In this document: positions 41,675 to 51,285 of the stretch, piece by piece
Layout: each line of letters begins with the position of its first letter
Numbering within the stretch: the first letter of the stretch is position 1
Assembly: GCA_963696625.1 (NCBI GenBank)
Contig: CAVOKZ010000053.1
Coordinates: 1 to 56,246 of the forward strand
From: JAWVFN01 sp963696625
GTDB taxonomy: Bacteria; Actinomycetota; Thermoleophilia; Solirubrobacterales; 70-9
Length of the DNA: 56,246 bases
Reading direction: 5' to 3'
The notes under the pieces: generated by a model
What the model was told of the DNA's origin: nothing
Databases searched by the model: none
What the model saw: the letters and a program-made list of their open reading frames with translations, nothing else
Position numbers and translations under genes: made by a program

Positions 41675-42163
41675 CTAGGCGTTGACGAGGCAGTGCTGGA
41701 AGCCGAAGTTCGCCACGATCGAGTTGGTCTTGTTCGCGTGCGCGGAGGCTGCCGCGAGGGCCTGCTGGGCGGGCTTGCCGACGCCCTTGGACTTGATGAT
41801 CGAGCCGAGCTCGCTGAGCCCCTTGACGTCGCCCTTGAGGCTGGCGATCCACTTCTTCAGCTTCTTGCGGTCGGCCTTCGGCTTGACCAGCTTGCCGAGC
41901 CTGCCGACGCCCTTGCCGAAGATCTGCGACGACTGGAGGATCAGGGTGCCGCCCGCCTTGTTGTCGCCCTTCTTGAGCGCGGCGTTGGCGGCGTCCGTCT
42001 TCTTGTTCATCTGCGACGTCGTGCCCTTGCAGATCCTCTCGGCCTGCCTCACGTACTTCTCCCGGGTCGGGAACTTGTTGCCGTAGACGCCGGCAAAGGC
42101 AAGGCCGGCCAGCGCCAGAACGAGCGCAGCGGCAATCGAGGTGGTGAGTCCTGCACGAGTCAC
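41675..42163 (-). CDS. Secreted protein of the two-cysteine family
   Basis: About 162 residues from GTG 42163 (8 nt after TATGGT); TTG 42172 is also possible. Signal VTRAGLTTSIAAALVLALAG, then KYVRQAERICKGTTSQMNKK, a Lys-rich helical middle, and NFGFQHCLVNA at the C-terminus. Tandem to the 41040 gene, so probably a local duplication that has diverged strongly. Confidence 0.68.
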   Translation of the reverse strand: MTRAGLTTSIAAALVLALAGLAFAGVYGNKFPTREKYVRQAERICKGTTSQMNKKTDAANAALKKGDNKAGGTLILQSSQIFGKGVGRLGKLVKPKADRKKLKKWIASLKGDVKGLSELGSIIKSKGVGKPAQQALAAASAHANKTNSIVANFGFQHCLVNA

Positions 42164-42211
42164 GGCCCGCAACCATAGCCAACCTAAGCAGAGCTCCGCG
42201 TCACTCAGCCG

Positions 42212-42217
42212 TATAAT
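42212..42217 (+). promoter_or_regulatory. Consensus -10 box TATAAT upstream of gltB
   Basis: A perfect TATAAT 62 bp before the gltB TTG, leaving a leader of about 55 nt with GGGAGGT. This contrasts with the leaderless genes around it. No riboswitch was recognised in the leader. Confidence 0.55.
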
Positions 42218-42279
42218 CCATCAAGTCCTGAACCCGTCGCGCGCCCGCTCGAAGAAGGCGTGGAACCCGGGAGGTAACT

Positions 42280-45200
42280 TTGAACGACTCGACCGAGCAG
42301 CGCCGTTTTTCGCCTGAACGGCCGTATCGCCCACTTGTGCCGCCGCCTTCGGTGGAGGACAAGGACGCGTGCGCCATCTATGCGTCGGTCCGCAAGGACG
42401 CGACCCCGGGCCACGAGCCGATCGCGCTCGCGCTGACCTCGCTGCAGAAGATGCTCCACCGCGCCGGCAACGTCGACGGCGAGGGCGACGGCTGCGGCGT
42501 GCTCGTCGACATCCCGCGCAAGATCTGGGCGGAGGAGGTGCGCAGCGGCGGCCACAACCCCGCGCTCGCCCTCGACGACTCGTTCGCGGTCGCCCACATC
42601 TTCGTCGAGCGCAGGGAAGATATTGACCAAATTCGCCACGACGGCCGCGAGATCCTCGGTGCAGCCGGCGTCCGGGTGCTCGCCGAGCGCATCGACAACG
42701 CCGAGACCTCGGCGCTCGGCCCGACCGCGCGCGAGTCCGAGCCGCACTTCTGGCAGATCGCCGGCCTCGTCTCCGAGGCCAAGGATCTCGACCGCAGCCT
42801 GTTCAAGCTCAAGGTCGAGCTCGAGACCAAGCTCGGCGTCCACGTCGCCTCCTTCTCCGGCTCGACCGCCGTCTACAAGGTGATGGGCGCGCCCAAGGTG
42901 CTCGGCGAGTACTACCCCGATCTCGTCGACGAGCGCGCCGAGACGATCGGCTGCTTCGGCCACAACCGCTACTCGACCAACACCTGGCCGTCGTTCACCC
43001 GCGTCCAGCCGTTCGGAGTGCTCGGCCACAACGGCGAGATCAACACGATCGAGCAGCTGCGCCAGGAGGCGCGCATGCTCGGGATCCCGATCGCGCCGGG
43101 CAACTCCGACTCGCAGGACCTCAACCGCACGGTCGAGACCCTGGTCCGTCGCGAGGGCCTCTCGCTGGCCGAGGCGATGGAGATGGTGCTGCCGCCGGTC
43201 GCCAACGAGATCCGCGCGCTGCCCTCCGAGCTCCACTCGTTCTACATGTACCTGCGCGAGACGATGGGGCCGTTCGCCCAGGGCCCGGTCGCGCTGATCG
43301 CCCGCCACCGCGACGAGTGCGTGTTCAGCTCCGACGCTCTCGGCCTGCGGCCGCTGTGGCAGCTCGAGACCGGCGACGACTTCGTCTACAGCTCCGAGCC
43401 GGGCGTGGTCAAGGTCTCCGACCTCGTCTCCGAGCCCAAGCCGCTCGCTCCGGGCGAGAAGGCGATGGTGCTGATCGACCGCGACAAGCGCAGCTCGACG
43501 CTTCACGCCCACGACGAGATGCTGCGCGTCGTGCGCGACCGCTGGCTCGAGCGCACCGGCAAGGCCGAGGTCGCTCCCTATGACCGGGCGCTGACCACCG
43601 GCGGCCCGCTCGAGGGCGTCGAGGTGCCGAGCTACAAGTCGGCCGGACCCTCGGAGCCGATCAAGGTCGCCGACACCGTGCTCGCCGGCTTCGGCTGGCA
43701 GCGCGACGACGTCAAGCTCGTCCAGCAGATGGCCTCAAACGGCGCCGAGCCGATCGGCTCGCTCGGCTACGACGGGCCGCTGGCGGCGCTCTCGCCCGAG
43801 CGCCAGAACCTCGCCGACTACTTCAAGGAGACGGTCGCCGTCGTCACCAACCCGGCGATCGACCGCGAGCGCGAGATGGAGCACTTCTCAACGCGTGCGG
43901 TCTTCGGCCGCCGGCCGTCGATGACCGACCCGGCGACCGACACGGGCACGGTCGAGACCTCGTTCCCGGTGCTGATGGGCGGCCACCACGAGCTGGCTCC
44001 CTTCAACGACGAGGAGTACCGCCAGATCGCCAAGAACCACCAGACCTACCTGCTGGAGGACCTCGCGGAGCACTTCGGCGAGCGCGCGGTGCCGCTCGAC
44101 ATCTCGCTGCTCGAGTCCGAGACCACCCAGGGCGCGGTCGAGCGCCTCAAGCACGAGGCGGTGAAGGCTGTCCGCGACGGCGCCGAGCTGCTGGTGCTCA
44201 CCGACCGCACGGTCTACGAGGCCGAGCGCCGCTATCTCGACCCCCACGTCGCGACCTCCGCCGTCGACCAGGCGCTGAAGACGATCCAGGTCGAGCCCGG
44301 CGAGGTGAACCTGCGCCGCCGCTGTTCGATCGTGCTGCGTTCGGGCGCGCTGCGCAACGTCCACGACGTCGTGCTCGCGCTCGGCATGGGCGCCAACGGC
44401 GTCTGCCCCTACGTGATGATCGAGGTCGTCTGCGTCGACGACTACCCGCAGGACGTCGCCAACCTCTGCAGCGCGCTCTCCAAGGGCATCGAGAAGGTGA
44501 TCTCGACGATCGGCATCCACGAGGTGCGCGGCTACGCGCGCCAGTTCTCCTCGATCGGCCTCAAGCCCGAGCTCGCCGAGATCTTCCAGACCCAGGCGTT
44601 CGCCGCCTCCGAGAAGGCCGGCACCGGCTTCGCCGAGCTCGACTCAGACGCCGCCGAGCGACAGCGGATCCTTGCCGGCGACTCCGACGCCGCCAAGCCG
44701 GCGAAGACCTTCCGCTTCTACCCGAAGGTCTACAAGGCGGCCGTCGCCACCGCCAACGGCTCCGGTGACTACGCCGAGTACTCGCAGAAGGTGCGCGAGC
44801 TCGAGGCCGAGAACCCGATCTCGATGCGCCACATCATGGGGTTGAAGGGGGATCGCGACCCGATCGACGCGAGTCAGGTCGACGCCGGCGTCGGCCACCA
44901 CGACTATCCGATCGTGATCTCCTCGATGAGCTTCGGATCCCAGTCCGAGCCCGCCTTCCGCGCCTACGCCGAGGCCGGCAAGGCGATCAACATCCTCTGC
45001 ATAAACGGGGAGGGTGGGGAGATCCGGGACATGTACGGCGAGTACCGCAAGTGGCGCGGCCAGCAGGTCGCCTCGGGCCGCTTCGGGGTCTCGGCGGAGA
45101 TGATCAACTCCTCCTACGTCGCCGAGATCAAGATCGGCCAGGGCGCCAAGCCCGGCGAGGGCGGCCACCTGCCCGGCAAGAAGGTCTCCGAGAAGGTCGC

Positions 45201-46944
45201 CGCCGCGCGTAACGCCTCGCCCGGCACCGACCTGATCTCGCCCTCCAACAACCACGACCTCTATTCGATCGAGGACCTCGCCGAGCTGATCGACGAGCTG
45301 AAGACGGTCAACCCCGATGTGCGGGTCTCGGTCAAGGTCCCGGTGGTGCCGAACATCGGCACGATCGGCTTGGGCATCGCCAAGGCGGGCGCGGACATCA
45401 TCACGCTGTCGGGCTTCGAGGGCGGGACCGGTGCGGCGCGCCAGCACGCGCTGCGCCACGTCGGCCTGCCGTCGGACATCGGCACCCGCGCCGTTCACCG
45501 GGCGCTGATGGAGGCAGGGATCCGCAACCGGGTCGAGATCTGGGCCGACGGCGGCTACCGCCACGCCCACGACATCGTCAAGTTGCACTGCATGGGCGCC
45601 AACCGCGTCGCCTTCGGCACCCTGGCGATGGTCTCGCTCGGCTGCACGATCTGCCGCGGCTGCCAGCTCGACACCTGCCACGTCGGCATCGCGACCCAGA
45701 TCGAGACCGTCGAGGAGGCGACCGAGCACGGGCTGAAGAAGTTCACCCCGCAGGAGGTCGCCAGCTCAGCCGAGAACTGCGCCCGCTTCTTCAAGGCGAT
45801 GGGCGAGGAGGTCAAGGAGGTCGTCGCCTCGCTCGGCTACGAGCGCGCCCAGGACTTGGTCGGCCGATACGACCTGCTCGAGCAGATCGCCCGGCATGAG
45901 CAGATAGACCTGGCGCCGTTGATCACCCCGCTCGAGGAGTTCCTCGACCTCGAGCCGATCGACCTGCCGGTCGCCGACGAGGCGGTCGAGGCTCGCGCCG
46001 AGGCCGGGCTGGTCGTCGCCAACCCGATTCGCATGGAGCCGAAGCAGGCCTCCAGCGACATCGCCGCCTTCGCCGACGAGATCTGCGGGGGCGGGCACGT
46101 GCGCTCGGAGTACCCCCGCGCAACCGACGCCAACGACCGCGTGCTCGGCACCGAGCTCGCCGGGGCGATGGCCCGCGCCCGCATCTACGGCGACGAGCTG
46201 CCCTCCGGCGAGGAGACGGTCGAGACCCTCGCCGACCTGTCCTTCAACGGGGGCAGCGTCGCCGGCCAGGGGCTCGGCGCCTTCAACGCCTACGGAGTCG
46301 ACATCCGGGTCGAAGGCGGCGCCCAGGACGGCGTCGGCAAGACCATGCTCGGCGGCTCGATCGCGGTGCTCAAGGGCAAGGGCGCCAAGGGCGAGCGCGT
46401 CAACGGCTCGGTCGGCAAGTCGTTTGCCTACGGGGCACAGAGGGGACGCCTCTTCGTCCAGGGCTCGGCCGACTCGCGCTTCTGCATCCGCCTCTCGGGC
46501 GCCGACGTCGTGCTCGCCGGCGAGCCCGAGCAGCCCGTCGACGACGCCCGCGGCTGCATCGTCGATCGCGCCAACGCCAAGGGCTTCGCCTTCGAGTACA
46601 TGACCTCGGGCCGCGCGGTCGTGCTCGGCGACCTCGGCCCCTGGGCCTGCGCCGGCATGACCGGCGGCCGCGTCTACGTGCGCGTATCGGACGAGCTCAA
46701 TCTGACCAAGGACACGATCGGCAAGCGGCTCGGAGAGGGGGCGAAGGTCCACCTCGACGAGATCGACGACGAGGGCGCCCTCGACATCGACGAGCTCCTC
46801 GGCCACTACGCCGAGCAGCTGCGCGCCTCCGAGCAGAACGAGGAGGCCGACCGCGTCGCCGCCCTCGGCGCCGCGGCCAAGGACAACTTCATGATGATCG
46901 TGCCCGAGAGGGTCCAGGCGGACCCGAACATCTCGACGGAATAG
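42280..46944 (+). CDS. gltB: Glutamate synthase large subunit
   Basis: 1554 residues, normal length. Glutamine amidotransferase domain from the nucleophile Cys31 (DKDACAIYASVRK; a 30-residue propeptide would be removed) with HNRYSTNTWPSF and HNGEINT; central domain about 430-740; FMN-binding synthase domain about 830-1190 (YPIVISSMSFGSQSEPAFRA) with the 3Fe-4S cysteines in CTICRGCQLDTC (about 1122-1133); GXGXG domain about 1290-1500. It makes glutamate from glutamine and 2-oxoglutarate. TTG start with GGGAGGT 6 nt upstream. No small subunit gene lies in the window. Confidence 0.96.
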   Translation: MNDSTEQRRFSPERPYRPLVPPPSVEDKDACAIYASVRKDATPGHEPIALALTSLQKMLHRAGNVDGEGDGCGVLVDIPRKIWAEEVRSGGHNPALALDDSFAVAHIFVERREDIDQIRHDGREILGAAGVRVLAERIDNAETSALGPTARESEPHFWQIAGLVSEAKDLDRSLFKLKVELETKLGVHVASFSGSTAVYKVMGAPKVLGEYYPDLVDERAETIGCFGHNRYSTNTWPSFTRVQPFGVLGHNGEINTIEQLRQEARMLGIPIAPGNSDSQDLNRTVETLVRREGLSLAEAMEMVLPPVANEIRALPSELHSFYMYLRETMGPFAQGPVALIARHRDECVFSSDALGLRPLWQLETGDDFVYSSEPGVVKVSDLVSEPKPLAPGEKAMVLIDRDKRSSTLHAHDEMLRVVRDRWLERTGKAEVAPYDRALTTGGPLEGVEVPSYKSAGPSEPIKVADTVLAGFGWQRDDVKLVQQMASNGAEPIGSLGYDGPLAALSPERQNLADYFKETVAVVTNPAIDREREMEHFSTRAVFGRRPSMTDPATDTGTVETSFPVLMGGHHELAPFNDEEYRQIAKNHQTYLLEDLAEHFGERAVPLDISLLESETTQGAVERLKHEAVKAVRDGAELLVLTDRTVYEAERRYLDPHVATSAVDQALKTIQVEPGEVNLRRRCSIVLRSGALRNVHDVVLALGMGANGVCPYVMIEVVCVDDYPQDVANLCSALSKGIEKVISTIGIHEVRGYARQFSSIGLKPELAEIFQTQAFAASEKAGTGFAELDSDAAERQRILAGDSDAAKPAKTFRFYPKVYKAAVATANGSGDYAEYSQKVRELEAENPISMRHIMGLKGDRDPIDASQVDAGVGHHDYPIVISSMSFGSQSEPAFRAYAEAGKAINILCINGEGGEIRDMYGEYRKWRGQQVASGRFGVSAEMINSSYVAEIKIGQGAKPGEGGHLPGKKVSEKVAAARNASPGTDLISPSNNHDLYSIEDLAELIDELKTVNPDVRVSVKVPVVPNIGTIGLGIAKAGADIITLSGFEGGTGAARQHALRHVGLPSDIGTRAVHRALMEAGIRNRVEIWADGGYRHAHDIVKLHCMGANRVAFGTLAMVSLGCTICRGCQLDTCHVGIATQIETVEEATEHGLKKFTPQEVASSAENCARFFKAMGEEVKEVVASLGYERAQDLVGRYDLLEQIARHEQIDLAPLITPLEEFLDLEPIDLPVADEAVEARAEAGLVVANPIRMEPKQASSDIAAFADEICGGGHVRSEYPRATDANDRVLGTELAGAMARARIYGDELPSGEETVETLADLSFNGGSVAGQGLGAFNAYGVDIRVEGGAQDGVGKTMLGGSIAVLKGKGAKGERVNGSVGKSFAYGAQRGRLFVQGSADSRFCIRLSGADVVLAGEPEQPVDDARGCIVDRANAKGFAFEYMTSGRAVVLGDLGPWACAGMTGGRVYVRVSDELNLTKDTIGKRLGEGAKVHLDEIDDEGALDIDELLGHYAEQLRASEQNEEADRVAALGAAAKDNFMMIVPERVQADPNISTE

Positions 46945-46957
46945 GCTGGGCGGTCCA

Positions 46958-47473
46958 ATGGGACCGATCTCCATCGAGACCACGATCGACGCGACCCGCG
47001 AGCAGGTCTTCGAGGCGATCACCGACCTCTCGCTGCGGCCGAGCTACACCGACCACTTCCAGCACTCCTACCGGCTCGAGCGCATCGAGCCGCGCGGGGT
47101 GGGGGCGTCGGCGCGCTTTCGCACCGGCCCGTTCGGCGCTCGCACCTGGATGGACACCGCGGTCGAGCACGCCGAGCGGCCGCACAAGAGCTCCGAGCGG
47201 GGCACCAGCGGGCGCCTCAACCGCACCGAGGTGCGCACGGCCTGGGAGCTGCTCGAGGGCCCGGGCGCGGTGACCACGGTGCGGCTCACGTTCTGGACCC
47301 ATCCGGGGAGCGTCTTCATGCGGATGCACGAGCTGATCACGGTCTCGAGCCCCTGGTACAGGCGGCGCTGGAAGAAGGCGCTCCGCCGCCTGGCCGAGGT
47401 CGTCGAGGGGCAGCGCCCGGCGACCCGGGTCAAGGTGGCCGGCGGGGACCGTGCCTTTACGGGCGTTCCCTGA
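46958..47473 (+). CDS. SRPBCC family protein
   Basis: 171 residues with the START-like opening ISIETTIDATREQVFEAITD. ATG is 10 nt after TAGGCT (46942-46947), which overlaps the gltB stop codon, so it probably has its own promoter. Ligand unknown. Confidence 0.75.
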   Translation: MGPISIETTIDATREQVFEAITDLSLRPSYTDHFQHSYRLERIEPRGVGASARFRTGPFGARTWMDTAVEHAERPHKSSERGTSGRLNRTEVRTAWELLEGPGAVTTVRLTFWTHPGSVFMRMHELITVSSPWYRRRWKKALRRLAEVVEGQRPATRVKVAGGDRAFTGVP

Positions 47474-47491
47474 ATAGACTTCCGCCCTCGA

Positions 47492-48049
47492 ATGAGCAGG
47501 TGGCCCAGAATCGCGCTCGCGGCGGTGCTTGCCGTAGGCCTCGTCGCCGTGACCGCCGGTTGCGGGGGTTCGGACTCGATCTCCGACGTCGACGAGGGCC
47601 AGAGCTTCAGCATGGGCGAGCTGCGCTGGAACGTCCTCTACGACCGCGAGCTGAACGCGGCCCAGGTCGAGGACGGCGACTACCTGAGCGGTGCTCCTGC
47701 GGCGGGCGCCGACGAGACTTATTTCGCCATTTTCGTCCTGGTTGAGAACGAGGGCGGCGACCCGGTGACGCTCCCCGAGCGCAGCGACTTCAAGGTCACC
47801 GACTCGACCAGCGAGACGGGCGGTCCGACCTACGAGCCGCTCGAGAGCGACAGCCTCTTCAGCTTCCCCTTCGGCGAGTCGATCGAGCCCGACGAGGAGG
47901 TGCCGAGGCCGGACTCGGTCGCGGCGGACGGCCCGACCCAGGGCTCGATGCTTCTCTTCGGGCTCAGCGCCGACGTCAGCGAGAACCGCCCGCTCGACCT
48001 CGAGATCGAAAGCCAGGGAGAGACGGCGAAGATCGAGCTTGACCTCTAG
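47492..48049 (+). CDS. Predicted lipoprotein, DUF4352-like
   Basis: 185 residues: lipobox VTAGC, then a beta-sandwich pattern (MGELRWNVLYDREL, ETYFAIFVLVENEGGDPVTL) seen in DUF4352/Telomeric-repeat-like immunoglobulin folds. ATG is 11 nt after TAGACT (47475-47480). Extracytoplasmic; role unknown. Confidence 0.68.
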   Translation: MSRWPRIALAAVLAVGLVAVTAGCGGSDSISDVDEGQSFSMGELRWNVLYDRELNAAQVEDGDYLSGAPAAGADETYFAIFVLVENEGGDPVTLPERSDFKVTDSTSETGGPTYEPLESDSLFSFPFGESIEPDEEVPRPDSVAADGPTQGSMLLFGLSADVSENRPLDLEIESQGETAKIELDL

Positions 48050-48362
48050 GAGGGTGCCGCTGGCGATAGCGGGGATCGGCGCGATCGTCGTCCTGCTGCC
48101 CTTCCTCGGCACGATCCCCCAGATCGGCGGCGTCGTCGCGATCGTGCTGGCAACGGTGATCACCGCGCCGCCGCCGTCCGAGCGAGGCGCCGCGGAATTC
48201 GCCGGCGTTCACTGGTGGTCGCTGCTTGCGGCCGGCGCCGTCTTCTCGGTTATCGCGGTGCCGGTCGAGCTGCTGCTCGACACGATCGGCGGCCTGCTCG
48301 CCGGCATCGGCGGCGCGCTCGCTTTGATCGGCGTGGTCTTCGGGTACCCGAAAAGCGCCTGA
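48039..48362 (+). CDS. Small membrane protein, two to three helices
   Basis: 107 residues with hydrophobic segments at about 8-28, 29-43 and 62-100. TTG 48039 overlaps the previous gene; AGGAGG at 48048-48053 is too close for GTG 48054 and would suit CTG 48060. So the start is uncertain. Family unknown. Confidence 0.55.
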   Translation: MTSRRVPLAIAGIGAIVVLLPFLGTIPQIGGVVAIVLATVITAPPPSERGAAEFAGVHWWSLLAAGAVFSVIAVPVELLLDTIGGLLAGIGGALALIGVVFGYPKSA

Positions 48363-48535
48363 ATCGAGCGGATGGGGGGCATCATCCAGCTCGCCGGGTA
48401 CTCTCGAACGGAGAGTCGATGGCCGATAACATGGTGTACAGGAGCGACTCGACCGCGTCCCGAAGTGGCTTCGGGAGTCCTCTTGTCAGGCACTCAGAAC
48501 GAGCTGCCGACTAGGTGACTAACCCCAAAGGAGAC

Positions 48536-48943
48536 ATGGCGAACACTTTTTCACAGCCCATTTTGGCGACCATCTTTTTTCGCGACACCGAGGTCGTACT
48601 TCTCGACGCCGAGGCATGGCAGGACGAGGACGGCTCGTATTTTTTCCGAAGCACCGAGTTCCCGTTCCTGATCGCATCTGCCGACACTGAGCAGGATGCC
48701 GTGGATCAACTCGTTGCAGATGCTGAAGTTTTCTACGCAGAAGTTGGTGATCTTGATCGCGATGCGACCGAAGCTGAGCTCCGGGCAGCATCCGAATTGG
48801 GGCGCCGGCTGGTGGAGGGTTACTCCGAGTGGGAACGACGGCGCAAGAAGGCTGAGCGTGCTCGACTGATCGGCCGCAGGCGACGACAGACGCGTGGCAA
48901 CTGGAGGGTCCGATCCCGCGAGACCGCCGCAAGGTCGCCGTAA
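48536..48943 (+). CDS. HicB-like protein, possible antitoxin
   Basis: 135 residues. LLDAEAWQDEDGSYFFRSTE and PFLIASADTEQDAVDQLVAD resemble the HicB partial RNase-H fold; the C-terminal third is helical and very basic. ATG 48536 follows AAAGGAG at only 2 nt; GTG 48515 is the alternative. Base composition is lower in GC than nearby. Without a recognisable HicA partner the antitoxin role is only suggested. Confidence 0.45.
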   Translation: MANTFSQPILATIFFRDTEVVLLDAEAWQDEDGSYFFRSTEFPFLIASADTEQDAVDQLVADAEVFYAEVGDLDRDATEAELRAASELGRRLVEGYSEWERRRKKAERARLIGRRRRQTRGNWRVRSRETAARSP

Positions 48944-48957
48944 GCCTCACCCGTCTA

Positions 48958-49239
48958 ATGGGCACACCCCGCCCTGTTCGGGAGGGGTCGAAGTGGCGAA
49001 TGAAGATCCAGGCGAGGGATGGAAACCCTCACTCCGTCCATGTTCAGCTGCCCGACCGCCGGGAGTTGAACGACAGCTATTGCCGCTACGTTGCGCAGCA
49101 ACTGTTTGTTGCCCTGGAAGACCTCGACGCCGTCTTGAACAACTGGGAAGCAGATGCGCTCAGGCAGCACCTTGAGAAGCAAGACCCGGCCGACGTTCGC
49201 GCCCGGGTATTTAGCATGCGGGGAAGCTCCGCCAGCTAG
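48958..49239 (+). CDS. Hypothetical protein following the HicB-like gene
   Basis: 93 residues, soluble. SKWRMKIQARDGNPHSVHVQ and a helical end (YVAQQLFVALEDLDAVLNNW) stand out. No HicA double-stranded-RNA-binding signature was seen. The frame is open upstream, so the start may be earlier or at ATG 49000. Probably co-transcribed with the previous gene. Converges with the PBP gene (4-bp overlap). Confidence 0.45.
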   Translation: MGTPRPVREGSKWRMKIQARDGNPHSVHVQLPDRRELNDSYCRYVAQQLFVALEDLDAVLNNWEADALRQHLEKQDPADVRARVFSMRGSSAS

Positions 49240-51047
49240 AGCGCCGAGGAGAGGATCGAGCGGGCGATCGGGGCGGCGACCGTGCCGCCGTCGCCGGAGG
49301 CGTCGGCGACGAAGACACAGACGACGATGCGCGGCTTGTCGGCGGGGGCGAATGCGGTGAACCAGGCGTCGATGATCTGCTCGGGCCTGGGCGGCTCCTC
49401 GCCTGGGGCCAGCGGCTTCGCCGGCGGCTGATTTGGCTTCGGGCCGAGCTCGGCGGTGCCGGTCTTGCCAGCGACCTGGATCTTGCCGAGGCTGGCCTGG
49501 CTGCCTGTGCCGTTGTTGACGACGTTGACCATCAGGTTCTTGATCACCCCCGCCGTATTGGCGTCGGTGACGCGGACCGGCTTCTCGGTCGGCGCCAGGT
49601 CCTCGTCGTTGGTGATCGCCGTCGGCGAGCGGGTCCCGCGCATCGCGATCGTCTGGGCGACGGAGGCCAGCTCGAGGGGCGTCGCTAGCACCTCACCCTG
49701 GCCGATGGCGGTGACGCCCAGGTCGAGGTCGTCTCCGATCGAGGTCGGCAGGCTCGGTTCTGGGATGTCGAGCGACTCGGCGAGGTCCTGGTTGAACATC
49801 GAAGGCGGGGAGTTGAAGCCGTACTTCTCGGCGGTGCCGACCAGCTTCTCCTCGCCGACCTTGGGCCCGAGGGGGGCAAAGACGGAGTTGCACGACTCGG
49901 CGAACGCCTCGACGAAGGTGCCGCCGCAGAACTCGCCCTCGTTGTTCTCGATGAAGCGGCCGCCGACGTTGATGCCGTCGACGACGTCGAACGTGTCGCT
50001 GAGCTTGACCGCCTTGTCCTCGAGCGCCGCCGTCGTGGTCACGATCTTGAAGGTCGAGCCCGGGGGCGCCGGGGCCGAGTAGGCGGAGCCGGCCATCGCC
50101 AGCACGTTGCCGTTCTTGGCGTCGAGGACGACGGCGCCGCCGGAGATCCCGCCGATCGCGTTGGCGGTCGCCTCCTGGATCTGGGGATCGAGGGTCGTGG
50201 TCACGTTCGTGCCCGGCTTCGCCTGGACGGTGGCGAGCACGCGCCCCTGGGTCCCGGCCGGCACGTCGCCGCCGTTGGCGCCCTTGACCGCCAGCAGCTC
50301 GCCGCCCGGTGTGCCGGCGAGCTTCGAGTTGAAGGCGCGCTCGAGACCGCTGATCCCGACCGGGACGTCCGAGGGGTAGCCCTGGCCGGCGAGCTCGGCG
50401 GCCTGATCGGTGTCGGCTGTGCCGGTCTCGCCGACGACCGCCGAGGCGGCGTCGCCGACGTCGCGCGACCCACCCGGGCCCTGGGCCAGCGCGGCGCCGT
50501 TGCGGGCGAGGATCGCGCCGCGGTTGCCGACCTCGAGGTGGCGCGCGAGCTTTTCGCCCTCCAGGAGGCCGGGGAAGGTCAGATTCGACTCCCAGGCGAT
50601 CTTGTCGCCGTCGAAGGGAACCTGGAGCTCGCCCTCGACGTCCCCGAACAGGCGCGTCACCATCTTCATCTTCACCAGGACGACCTCCTTGCCGTCGACG
50701 TCGGTCGGCCCGCTGACGTCGCCCGGGTCGATCGCGGTCGCGGTGGCGGTCCGCTGCGCGGCGAGGTAGGCGCCGGCAAAGTCGTTAAGGGACGTCTTCT
50801 GCTGCGAGTCGCTGGAGAGCCGCGAGTACATCGCGTTGAAGTCCTGCTTGGTCCAGTCCTTGACGAACGCCTCGGCGGCGTCCTTCTTGGCGTTGCCGGC
50901 GCCGACGACTACGCCGACGACGAGCGAGGCGAAGGCGATCGCGAGCAGGGGCAGCAGGCGATTGCGCCGGCGCTTCGCCTGTTGAATCTCTCTCTGCGTC
51001 CTCGGCCTGCGTGGCCTCGGCTCAGTAGTCGCAGCCGTGCCGGTCAT
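49236..51047 (-). CDS. Class B penicillin-binding protein with NTF2-like N-terminal domain
   Basis: About 603 residues from ATG 51047. A basic N-tail and one membrane helix (LLPLLAIAFASLVVGVVVG), a MecA-N/NTF2-like domain (AFVKDWTKQDFNAMYSRL), a dimerisation domain, then the transpeptidase with STFK (SxxK), SCN (SxN) and KTGTAELG (KTG). It crosslinks peptidoglycan. The ATG directly abuts the 165-bp fold-back element B; a longer frame at 51308 reads through that element and is rejected. Confidence 0.9.
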   Translation of the reverse strand: MTGTAATTEPRPRRPRTQREIQQAKRRRNRLLPLLAIAFASLVVGVVVGAGNAKKDAAEAFVKDWTKQDFNAMYSRLSSDSQQKTSLNDFAGAYLAAQRTATATAIDPGDVSGPTDVDGKEVVLVKMKMVTRLFGDVEGELQVPFDGDKIAWESNLTFPGLLEGEKLARHLEVGNRGAILARNGAALAQGPGGSRDVGDAASAVVGETGTADTDQAAELAGQGYPSDVPVGISGLERAFNSKLAGTPGGELLAVKGANGGDVPAGTQGRVLATVQAKPGTNVTTTLDPQIQEATANAIGGISGGAVVLDAKNGNVLAMAGSAYSAPAPPGSTFKIVTTTAALEDKAVKLSDTFDVVDGINVGGRFIENNEGEFCGGTFVEAFAESCNSVFAPLGPKVGEEKLVGTAEKYGFNSPPSMFNQDLAESLDIPEPSLPTSIGDDLDLGVTAIGQGEVLATPLELASVAQTIAMRGTRSPTAITNDEDLAPTEKPVRVTDANTAGVIKNLMVNVVNNGTGSQASLGKIQVAGKTGTAELGPKPNQPPAKPLAPGEEPPRPEQIIDAWFTAFAPADKPRIVVCVFVADASGDGGTVAAPIARSILSSAL

Positions 51048-51212
51048 TAGATGACCGACCACCAATTCCCGCGCACCCGGATGACGACCCTGGCACTGCG
51101 CATCTCTGCGTCCTCGGGCTTGCCCTTGCATCCAGCAAGGGCTGCGCCCTGCGTCCTTGATCTGCTTGGCCAGGCTCGCCCCCGGCCGCACGCGAATTGG
51201 CGCTCGATCATC
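51048..51212. repeat. 165-bp fold-back element, copy B
   Basis: Same ends (TAGATGACCGA left; TCGATCATC right) and exactly the same length as copy A. On the minus strand both copies carry, in order, GAGCCTGGC, AAGGACGCAGGG, a variable tip hairpin, CGAGGACGC, GTCGTCA and GGGTGCGCGG. The tip hairpin here has CCCTTGC/GCAAGGG, unrelated to that of A. It lies directly upstream of the PBP start. Confidence 0.8.
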
Positions 51213-51285
51213 AGGACTGATTATCTCGTCCAGAGCGGCCGGGAACTGCAGCACAAGGGCCGCTTTGGCTGGTTTACTCGCCCGC

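Noticed and set aside
42205..47022. Long minus-strand frames opposite gltB (up to 435 residues)
   Set aside because: At about 70% GC the complement of a real gene stays open for long stretches; the products are Arg/Val/Gly/Asp-rich with no motif, and gltB is certain.
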